Shown here: positions 1 to 6,100 of the stretch, one piece after another | Numbering within the stretch: the stretch's first letter is position 1 | Layout of the letters: the number at the start of each line of letters is the position of its first letter | From: Pseudomonadota bacterium | Lineage (GTDB): Bacteria > Myxococcota_A > Polyangia > Polyangiales > Polyangiaceae | Length of the DNA: 6,303 nt | Assembly: GCA_023402175.1 (NCBI GenBank) | Contig: JAEXCN010000202.1 | Span: 1-6,303 of the forward strand | Direction of reading: 5' to 3' | Program-made: the position numbers and the translations under genes | Notes under the pieces: generated by a model | What the model was told of the DNA's origin: nothing | What the model saw: the letters and a program-made list of their open reading frames with translations, nothing else | Databases searched by the model: none

Positions 1-71
1 TTCAGGTGGTGTGCGTGGTCGTGCGCGTGAACGTGCCCTGCACCGTGCTCGTGGAAATGATCATGCGCCAT
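1..71 (-). CDS. Partial His-rich N-terminus of a probable CDF (CzcD/ZitB-like) cation efflux protein
   Basis: Reading the minus strand from the ATG at 71 gives 23 codons before the window edge. The peptide begins MAHDHFHEHGAGH and continues with alternating His and Ala/Asp/Val; 10 of 23 residues are His. An in-frame stop lies upstream at 117-119, and no other ATG, GTG or TTG start occurs between it and position 71. A good Shine-Dalgarno (GAGGT, plus-strand positions 77-81) sits 5 nt before the ATG. His-rich cytoplasmic N-termini of this kind are typical of cation diffusion facilitators, which exchange Zn2+/Co2+/Cd2+ for protons at the inner membrane. Placement divergent from a czcCBA operon fits a CzcD-like role. 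Only the tail is visible, with no transmembrane segment, so a ZIP transporter or a His-rich metallochaperone (UreE- or HypB-like) cannot be excluded. The coding start is well supported; the family is inferred. Confidence 0.72.
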   Translation of the reverse strand, partial: MAHDHFHEHGAGHVHAHDHAHHL

Positions 72-76
72 CGTCG

Positions 77-81
77 ACCTC
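77..81 (-). promoter_or_regulatory. Ribosome binding site of the divergent His-rich gene
   Basis: The minus strand reads GAGGT here, five bases before the ATG whose last-read base is at 69. It supports the chosen start of the truncated His-rich gene. Confidence 0.6.
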
Positions 82-88
82 GTCGCGA

Positions 89-103
89 CCGGCGGCTCGC
101 CGG
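89..103 (-). repeat. Small GC-rich inverted repeat in the leader of the divergent gene
   Basis: The plus strand reads CCGGCG-GCT-CGCCGG, a perfect 6-bp stem with a 3-nt loop. It lies in the 5' untranslated stretch of the minus-strand His-rich gene and ends 7 nt upstream of that gene's Shine-Dalgarno. There is no U-run after it, so it is not a classical terminator. A 6-bp GC stem is expected by chance several times in DNA of this composition, so a function is only possible. Confidence 0.3.
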
Positions 104-115
104 CCCGCTCAACAC

Positions 116-144
116 TTCATCGCTTGCGCAAGTGATTGGATAAT
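116..144 (+). promoter_or_regulatory. Candidate promoter for the czc operon (weak -35, good -10)
   Basis: GATAAT at 139-144 matches the sigma70 -10 consensus at five of six positions and lies in one of the few AT-richer patches of the window. TTCATC at 116-121 is 17 bp upstream but matches the -35 consensus at only three positions. A poor -35 with an operator between the boxes is usual for activator-dependent promoters of metal-resistance genes. The next start codon on this strand is about 60 bp downstream. No second convincing promoter was found before czcC. Confidence 0.35.
119..136. promoter_or_regulatory. 18-bp imperfect palindrome, candidate metalloregulator operator
   Basis: The sequence ATCG-CTTGC-GCAAG-TGAT is a dyad with 8 of 9 base pairs matched. 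The inner 10 bp, CTTGCGCAAG (123-132), is perfect, and the only mismatch is G122/T133. It lies between the candidate -35 and -10 boxes and within the 135-bp gap separating two divergent metal-efflux transcription units, the usual place for a MerR-, ArsR-, Fur/Zur- or CzcR-type binding site. The symmetry is seen directly; regulator binding is inferred and no regulator gene is in the window. Confidence 0.4.
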
Positions 145-206
145 CCGAAAAAGCGTGCTAGGCAAGAGAGCAGTCCCTCTCGTCCCCTGCCTCCTGACCG
201 ATCGTG

Positions 207-599
207 ATGGGCGCCGCGCGCAACGAACCGAAGAGCCGAAGGGATGCGCAGCTGCTTCGCGCGTTCCTGATGCTCGTTCGAGTCGTCGCGATCCTCGTCA
301 GCGCGCAGATGTCTGGTGTGCCCCGCGTCGCCATCGACGTTGCACCGCTCGTGTTCGATGTCGCCTTCGAGCACGACGACTGCTCGGGCGAAGCGGATGA
401 CGACGCTTGCCCGCCCGGCTGTCCACATTGCCATTGTTGTCATGGCGCCGCCGGCGCTCTTCCGCCGAAAGCCGTGAGCTTCGCGGGGCTCCGCTCCCCT
501 CCGGATACCCCGGCGTGGACGCCGGGACCGGCTGGCGACATCCCGCAAGGGCCAGATCTCTCGTCGGTGTATCGGCCGCCGAGATCGCTTCGCGGTTGA
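207..599 (+). CDS. Small Cys/His-rich protein preceding czcCBA, possible periplasmic metal-binding or sensing protein
   Basis: I do not recognise this 130-residue protein by family. A basic N-terminus (residues 1-18) leads into a hydrophobic stretch (about 16-35, containing LMLVRVVAILVSAQ) that could be a signal peptide or membrane anchor. Next come an acidic segment and a dense cluster, CPPGCPHCHCCHG, at about 68-80. Cys at 59, 68, 72, 75, 77 and 78, with His at 56, 74, 76 and 79, could bind soft or borderline metals. The tail is Pro-rich and ends in VYRPPRSLRG. The spacing and the position directly before an RND heavy-metal operon recall small czc-linked proteins such as CzcI, which modulate induction; the role here is inference. 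The start is uncertain: GTG 204 and ATG 207 are in tandem without a clear Shine-Dalgarno, and ATG 270 in the hydrophobic stretch is an alternative. It lies 110 bp before czcC on the same strand and may be co-transcribed with it. Confidence 0.68.
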   Translation: MGAARNEPKSRRDAQLLRAFLMLVRVVAILVSAQMSGVPRVAIDVAPLVFDVAFEHDDCSGEADDDACPPGCPHCHCCHGAAGALPPKAVSFAGLRSPPDTPAWTPGPAGDIPQGPDLSSVYRPPRSLRG

Positions 600-697
600 C
601 GGGCCTGTAGTCCGGGCGGGCAACTCACTCCGTCTTCTCAGGCGCAGATGGGTCGAGCCGCGCCTTCCTCGTATCCGGCATTCGGGATCGAGCCGGC

Positions 698-703
698 GGG
701 AGA
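698..703 (+). promoter_or_regulatory. Ribosome binding site of czcC
   Basis: GGGAGA lies about 7 nt before the GTG at 710. It decides this start in a region with no nearby in-frame ATG, and the resulting protein begins directly with a well-formed signal peptide. Confidence 0.6.
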
Positions 704-709
704 AAACTC

Positions 710-2005
710 GTGAAGCCGACGACTTTTGTCGTGGCCACCGCGCTTGCGCTGGCCACAAGCCTTCGCGTCCAAACAGCGAAGGCCGACGACGCGGATTGTT
801 CATCGATCAACAGAGCGAACGTGGTCAGGTGCGCGGTCGCCGCGAGCCTTTCCACCAGGTCCGAGCAGCTCGGACTCGAAAGCCTCGAAGGACGGCGCCG
901 CGCGGCGAGCGTCCTCCTGCCCTCGAATCCGTCGGTCGCTCTGAGCGGCGGCTACACCATCGAGCCCTCCTTGCGGCCGGCCGAGCGCGAGCTCGTATGG
1001 AGCGCGGGGCTCTCGCAGGAGCTCGAGGTCGCAGGGCAACGCGGAAAGCGGCTCGACGTCGTCAGCGCCGAGCAACGTGCGCAACAGGCGCGGGTCGTCC
1101 TCGCCCAGCGTGATGCGGCCGCAGCGGCGCTCGTCGCGTATTTCGACGCGCTCGCGGCCAACGAAGAAGCCCGGATCGCAGACCGACTCGCAGCGCTCGC
1201 GGAGGCTGTAACTGCGGTGTCCACCGCTCGCGCGCAAGCGGGTGTGAGCTCCGATCTGGATGCACAGCTCGCTCAGGCCGCTGCGACCCGTCTCGGCCAG
1301 GCTCAGATCGCAGCGCAGCAGCGAGTTGCCACCACGACGGCTGCTCTCGCAACGATCGTCGGCCTCGATCCCGCTCGCGTCCGGCCACAGGTAGCGGGAG
1401 AGCTCGTTCCGCTTCGCGTCGTCGACGCGGCAGGGCCGGCGCTGGTGGACGCGGCGGTCGCGCAGCGAGCCGAGGTGACCGTCGCGCTCGCCGAGAAAGA
1501 AGCATCCGAGCGACGCGCCGCTCTCTACGAACGGCTTCGGATCCCGAACCCGACGTTGTCGTTTGCGGTGAGGCGAGACTGGATCGGGGAGCAGACCGTC
1601 AACGTCGGTCTCAACTTCCCGATCCCGTTGCCTGCTCCGGTCGGGCGGACGTACGCGGGTGAGATCGCGGAAGCGACGTCGCTCGCGCGCCGCGCCGAGA
1701 CCGATGCCGAGCATCTGCGGCGCACGATTCGACTCGAGGTGACGGCCGCGCAGGAAGCAGTCCTCGCGCGCAAACGTCAGGTCGACCTCTACCCGGATGA
1801 ACGTGTCCGGCAAATCGAAGACACGCTGCGGACGATCGCGCAGGAGATCGACGCCCAGCGACTTCCGGTCCGAGATGCGCTGCTCACGCAGCAGGCGCTG
1901 ATCGACTTCTTGTACGCATCGATCGAGGCCAGACGAAGCCTGTGTTTCGCCTCCGTCGAGCTCGCGAGGACCACCGGTCTTCCCCTCGAGCGAGGTGCAC
2001 GATGA
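710..2005 (+). CDS. czcC: CzcC-like outer membrane factor (TolC family) of an RND heavy-metal efflux system
   Basis: This 431-residue protein would form the trimeric outer-membrane and periplasmic channel through which metal ions leave the cell. The GTG start gives a Sec signal peptide (about 1-25, hydrophobic core FVVATALALATSL, likely cut after AKA). Two repeats of the outer membrane efflux fold follow. The first has LLPSNPSVALSGGY (69-82), QELEVAGQRGKR (103-114) and long Ala/Gln/Arg-rich helices (about 115-215). The second has IPNPTLSFAVRRDW (278-291) and VGLNFPIPLPAP (299-310), then a final coiled-coil pair ending in TGLPLERG. Length is close to characterised CzcC proteins. In the second repeat, the PIPLFNRNQGEIA-type motif that I know from CzcC relatives is replaced by a form with PAPVGRTYAGEIAEA. 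Cys30, Cys41 and Cys412 are unusual for a secreted TolC-family protein, and Cys30/Cys41 could pair. The stop overlaps the czcB start (ATGA, 2002-2005), implying translational coupling. The family is clear; the metal specificity cannot be read from this subunit. Confidence 0.92.
   Translation: MKPTTFVVATALALATSLRVQTAKADDADCSSINRANVVRCAVAASLSTRSEQLGLESLEGRRRAASVLLPSNPSVALSGGYTIEPSLRPAERELVWSAGLSQELEVAGQRGKRLDVVSAEQRAQQARVVLAQRDAAAAALVAYFDALAANEEARIADRLAALAEAVTAVSTARAQAGVSSDLDAQLAQAAATRLGQAQIAAQQRVATTTAALATIVGLDPARVRPQVAGELVPLRVVDAAGPALVDAAVAQRAEVTVALAEKEASERRAALYERLRIPNPTLSFAVRRDWIGEQTVNVGLNFPIPLPAPVGRTYAGEIAEATSLARRAETDAEHLRRTIRLEVTAAQEAVLARKRQVDLYPDERVRQIEDTLRTIAQEIDAQRLPVRDALLTQQALIDFLYASIEARRSLCFASVELARTTGLPLERGAR
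1992..1996 (+). promoter_or_regulatory. Ribosome binding site deciding the czcB start
   Basis: GAGGT inside the last codons of czcC ends 5 nt before the ATG at 2002. It favours 2002 over the more distal in-frame ATG at 1942, which would add 20 charged residues before the lipoprotein signal peptide and overlap czcC by 64 bases. Confidence 0.6.
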
Positions 2006-3195
2006 GGATGTCCGCCATCCTTCCGGTGCTGCTCCTCGTGGGCCTTTCGGGATGCCCGAAGCGCACGAAGACCGAAGAGACTCCCCCTCCGCCGAAGACG
2101 GAGCACAAGACCGAGGCGGCGCACAGCGACGAGCCCGAGCACGAGGAGCTGCCGAAGCGAGTACGCCTCACGAAGGAGGTCATCGCCGACGCCGCGATCC
2201 GATGGGAGCCGGTCACGCGCGAGGTGCTCGCGGTGACGCTCGCGCTGCCGGGTGAGATCGCCGCTGACCCGGACAAGCTGGCGCGTGTCTCGTCGCTCGT
2301 TCCCGGGCGCATCGTCGACGTGCGGTTCAAGGAGGGAGGCGCCGTCAAGAAGGGCGACGTGCTCGCCGTCGTGCGGGTCCCGGAGATCGCCAAGGTACGA
2401 TCCGCTTACAGCGCCACGACCGCGAAGGCTGCTGCTGCGCGAGCGAACGCGGAACGCCTCTCCGGGCTGGCCGAAAAAGGGCTCGCGTCCAAGCAGGAAG
2501 CGCTGTCGGCGAAAGCAGAAGCCGACGCGCTCGAAGCCGAAGCACGCGCGCTGAACGAACAGCTCGCCGCTCTCGGGATGGGTACGGCCGGAGGCGGATC
2601 GGAGCTCGTCCTCCGAGCGCCGGTGAGCGGCATCGCCGTGAGCCGTGACGCCGTCGTCGGCCAGCCGATCACGACGGAACAGACGATCGCAACCATCGCG
2701 GACCTCTCCGAAGCTTGGTTCCTCGGACGCGTCTTCGAGAAGGACCTCGGACGCCTGAAGGTCGGCGCGCCCGCCGACGTGCAGCTGAACGCGTTCCCCA
2801 AGGAGCAATTCACCGGCACGGTCGAATATCTCGGACGACAAATCGATCCGGTCGCGCGCACGATCACCGCACGCATCCGGCTCTCGAACCGGGGTGACCT
2901 CCTTCGCATCGGCCTCTTCGGGACGGCACGTGTCGCCACCGGTGAGACCGCTCAAAAAGCGCCGATGCTGGTGATCCGCGAGACCGCGGTGACGCAGATC
3001 GGGCACAAGCACATCGTCTTCGTGCGTCACGCGGACGACGACTTCGAGCTCCACGACGTCGTCCTCGGTGAGTCGGCCCTCGGGAAGGTCGAGATCGTCA
3101 GCGGGCTACGCGAAGGCGAACAGGTCGTCGTCGACGGCGTCTTCACGCTCAAGAGCACGGTCCTGAAGGGCACGATTGCCGAGGAGGAGCACTGA
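2002..3195 (+). CDS. czcB: CzcB-like periplasmic adaptor (membrane fusion protein), predicted lipoprotein
   Basis: This 397-residue adaptor would bridge the CzcA pump and the CzcC channel. Starting at ATG 2002 gives a lipoprotein signal peptide with lipobox LSGC and Cys18 as the lipidated residue. A Pro/Glu/His/Lys-rich linker follows (19-52; His 35, 41 and 47). A first lipoyl half has SSLVPGRIVDVRFKEGGAVK (about 97-116). A helical hairpin (about 130-192) is rich in Ala, Glu and Lys. The second lipoyl half has LVLRAPVSGIAVSRDAVVGQ (202-221), followed by a beta-barrel (about 235-312, including FTGTVEYLGRQIDPVARTI) and a membrane-proximal domain ending VSGLREGEQVVVDGVFTLKS. This order is that of HlyD/CzcB/CusB adaptors. 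The long C-terminal metal-binding domains of some CusB proteins are absent; the protein ends in EEEH. An alternative start at ATG 2008 would remove only two residues. The gene is coupled to czcC (4-bp overlap) and czcA (1-bp overlap). The family assignment is secure and lipidation is a prediction from the lipobox. Confidence 0.93.
   Translation: MRMSAILPVLLLVGLSGCPKRTKTEETPPPPKTEHKTEAAHSDEPEHEELPKRVRLTKEVIADAAIRWEPVTREVLAVTLALPGEIAADPDKLARVSSLVPGRIVDVRFKEGGAVKKGDVLAVVRVPEIAKVRSAYSATTAKAAAARANAERLSGLAEKGLASKQEALSAKAEADALEAEARALNEQLAALGMGTAGGGSELVLRAPVSGIAVSRDAVVGQPITTEQTIATIADLSEAWFLGRVFEKDLGRLKVGAPADVQLNAFPKEQFTGTVEYLGRQIDPVARTITARIRLSNRGDLLRIGLFGTARVATGETAQKAPMLVIRETAVTQIGHKHIVFVRHADDDFELHDVVLGESALGKVEIVSGLREGEQVVVDGVFTLKSTVLKGTIAEEEH
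3182..3187 (+). promoter_or_regulatory. Consensus ribosome binding site of czcA inside the end of czcB
   Basis: AGGAGG, a perfect Shine-Dalgarno, lies within the Glu-Glu-Glu codons that end czcB, 7 nt before the czcA ATG at 3195. It supports strong, coupled translation of the pump subunit and fixes its start. Confidence 0.75.
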
Positions 3196-6100
3196 TGGCG
3201 TTCCTCTCCGCGATCGTCGCCTGGTCGCTACGCAACCGGGCAGTCGTCGTCGTCGCCACGCTGCTCTTCGCCGTCGTCGGTGTCCGGGCAGCGGTTTCAC
3301 TGCCGATCGATGCGGTCCCCGACATCACGAATGTGCAGGTGCAGGTCATCACCGCAGCTCCTGCGCTCTCGCCGGTCGAGGTCGAACAATACGTCAGCAT
3401 CCCGGTCGAGCGCTCGATGGCGGGCCTCCCGAAGAGCACCGAAATCCGTTCCGTATCGAAGTACGGACTCTCCGTCGTGACGATCGTCTTCGAAGACGGT
3501 ACGGACATCTACTTTGCCCGCCAGCTCATCAACGAACGGATGGCGGAGGCGCAGAGCGCCGTATCACCCCGGTACGGCAAGCCGGAGATGGGCCCGATCA
3601 GCAGCGGGCTCGGCGAGATCTACCAGTTCACGGTCAAGAACGATCGCCTGTCACTGATGCAGCTCGAGGAGGTGCTCGATTGGCAAATTGCACCGCAGCT
3701 CCGCACGGTGAAGGGCGTCATCGAAGTGAACAGCTTCGGTGGTGAAGACAAGCAGTACCAGGTGGTGCTCGATCCGAAACGGCTTCAGGCCGCCGGAGTC
3801 TCGATCGCGCAGGTCGCCGAGGCGCTCGAGAAGTCGAACGCGAACGCCGGCGGTGGATACATCGAGCACAATCGCGAGCACTTCGTCATCGGTACCGACG
3901 GGCTCATGAGGAACCTCGATGACCTTCGGATCGTCGTCATCGGCGCGACGCCCCAAGGAGTCCCGATCACGATCGCGACCGTCGGCGAGGTGAATTTCGG
4001 TCCTCGCCTTCGGCGCGGCGCCGCCACCAAGGACGGTGAGGGCGAAGTCGTCATCGGTGTCGCGATGATGCTGATGGGCGAGAACTCGCGGACCGTGACG
4101 GAGGCGGTGAAGACGAAGCTCGCGGCCATCCAGCCGTCGCTGCCCGAAGGAACGCGGATCGAGCCGTTCTACGATCGATCCGTTCTCGTCGACCGAACCA
4201 TCGCGACCGTAGGCAAGAACCTGCTCGAAGGCGCGGCTCTCGTCATCGCGATCCTTCTCCTCTTGCTCGGAGATCTCCGCGCCGGGCTGGTGGTCGCGAC
4301 CGTGATTCCGCTCGCACTGCTGTTCGCGATCACCGTGATGAACGCGACCGGTCTCTCCGGAAACTTGATGAGCCTCGGAGCGATCGACTTCGGCCTCTTG
4401 GTCGATGGTGCCGTCATCATCGTGGAGAATGCCGTGAGGCGGCTCTCCGAGAAGCAGAGAGCCTTGAACCGCATCCTGTCTCCGGAAGAGCGCATCGCCG
4501 TCGTGGAAGCGTCGACCGTGGAGGTCCGCTCGGCGACCGTCTTCGGCGAGGCCATCATCGCGATCGTCTACCTCCCGATCCTGGCGCTCACTGGAATCGA
4601 AGGAAAGCTGTTCCGCCCCATGGCGCTGACGGTGCTCCTCGCGCTCGCGGGCGCCTTCATCCTCTCGCTCACGCTCATCCCAGTCCTCACGAGCTACTTC
4701 GTGAAGCCGAAAGCCGGCGAGCACGAGACCTGGATCCTGCGCAAAGCGCACGCCGCTTACGTTCCGCTGTTCCGCCGGGTGATGAACCAACGCTGGATCA
4801 CGGTCGGAGCCTGCGTCCTGACGCTGGCAGCCGCCATCGGACTCTTCACGCGCGTCGGCGCAGAGTTCGTGCCTCAGCTCGACGAAGGCGACCTCCTCGT
4901 GGAAGCACGCCGGCTTCCCGGTGTGGCCCTGTCGCAATCGGTCGAGACGGATCTCCGCGTCCAGCGAGCAGTACGAAAGATCCCCGAGGTCAGTCACGTC
5001 GTGAGTCGGACCGGCGCTCCCGAAGTGGCGACCGACCCGATGGGAGTCGAGCAGTCGGACATCTACGTCGGCCTGAAGGATCGCAAGGAGTGGCGCGACG
5101 GACTGACGAAAGAGAGCCTCGCAAAGGAGATCTCCGAGGCGATCGAGGAAAAAGTGCCCGAGGTGGCCGGCGGCGTCTCCCAGCCGATCCAGATGCGCAC
5201 GAACGAGCTCGTCGCGGGAGTGCGGTCCGACGTGGCCGTGCTTCTCTACGGAGCAGATCTCGATCAGCTGAAGTCACTCGGCGAGCAGGTGGCGTCGACG
5301 CTTCGCGCGATACCTGGAGCCGTCGACGTCCGCGTCGAACAGGTCGCCGGGCTCCGCTATCTCCGGATCGTTCCTGATCGTGGCAAACTCGCTCGGTACG
5401 GGCTCACCGTCGAGGACATCAATCAGGTCACGGAGACGATCGCGGTGGGTCACTCCGTCGGCGAGGTCCTCGAAGGAGAGCGTCGCTTCGGAATCACGGT
5501 CAAGACCGCGCACGACTTCCACGGCGATCTGGAGCCGCTACGTGCGTTGCCTCTTCGATCCATGAGCGGGCAGATCGTTCCGCTCGGGGACGTCGCCGAG
5601 CTCTCGTTCGTCACCGGTCCGGCGCAGGTCAGCCGCGAGAGCCAATCGCGCAGGCTCACCGTCGAGCTCAACGTCCGCGGGCGTGACCTGCTCTCGGTCG
5701 TCGAACAGGCACAGGCGGCGGTGGCTCGTGACGTGAAGCTTCCCGCCGGATACCGAGCCGAATGGGGTGGGCAGTTCGAGCACTACACGGAAGCCAAGCA
5801 GCGTCTCGCGGTCGTCGTGCCTCTCGCGCTGGCGCTGATCCTGTTCCTGCTCTGGATGGCGTTCCGTTCGGTTCGTGCCGGACTCCTCATCTTCTTGAAC
5901 GTACCGTTCGCGATCATCGGCGGTGTCGCGGCGCTCTGGTTGCGCGACATCCCGTTCTCGATCTCGGCAGGCGTCGGCTTCATCGCGCTCTTCGGTGTGG
6001 CTGTCCTCAATGGTCTCGTCCTCGTTTCGTTCGCGCGACATCTCGAGGAGAAGGGCGTCGACCACGTCCAAGCGATCAAAGAGGCAGCGGAGCTACGCCT

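Noticed and set aside
11..400. 129-codon plus-strand frame over the divergent gene start
   Set aside because: Arg/Ala-rich translation that overlaps both the His-rich gene start and the Cys-rich ORF in another frame; it has no RBS and no domain.
509..526. 7-bp perfect GC stem with TGGA loop (CCCGGCG/CGCCGGG) in the Cys-rich gene
   Set aside because: It is within coding sequence and not followed by a U-run. Several stems of this size are expected by chance in 6.3 kb of this composition, so a terminator or attenuator call is not supported.
407..610. 67-codon plus-strand frame inside the Cys-rich gene
   Set aside because: It is out of frame with the better candidate and consists of Arg/Ser/Ala-rich sequence typical of a shadow.
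596..625. TTGACG as a possible -35 box of an internal promoter for czcC
   Set aside because: The hexamer matches five of six consensus bases, but no acceptable -10 lies 16-18 bp downstream (sequence there is GC-rich, around GGGCAACT).
600..709. Possible terminator or regulatory RNA between the Cys-rich gene and czcC
   Set aside because: Only short imperfect repeats (such as ATCC...GGAT near 673-688) were found, with no U-tract or conserved riboswitch-like structure.
117..803. 228-codon minus-strand frame covering the intergenic region and the Cys-rich gene
   Set aside because: Arg/Ser/Gly-rich with no domain. It would run from inside czcC across the Cys-rich ORF into the candidate promoter, and it matches the composition of other antisense shadows.
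1942..2001. Upstream ATG as czcB start
   Set aside because: It would put 20 highly charged residues before the lipoprotein signal peptide and overlap czcC by 64 bases; ATG 2002 has an RBS and the usual ATGA overlap.
1789..3054. 421-codon minus-strand open frame opposite the czcC end and czcB
   Set aside because: It lies antisense to an unmistakable adaptor gene, and its product is low-complexity Arg/Asp/Leu/Gly-rich sequence with no recognisable domain. Long antisense frames are a normal by-product of GC-ending codons.
3651..4997. 448-codon minus-strand open frame opposite czcA
   Set aside because: The translation is rich in Asp, Arg, His and Glu as expected from the mirror of hydrophobic RND codons. 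It has no domain or RBS, and the opposite strand is a certain gene.
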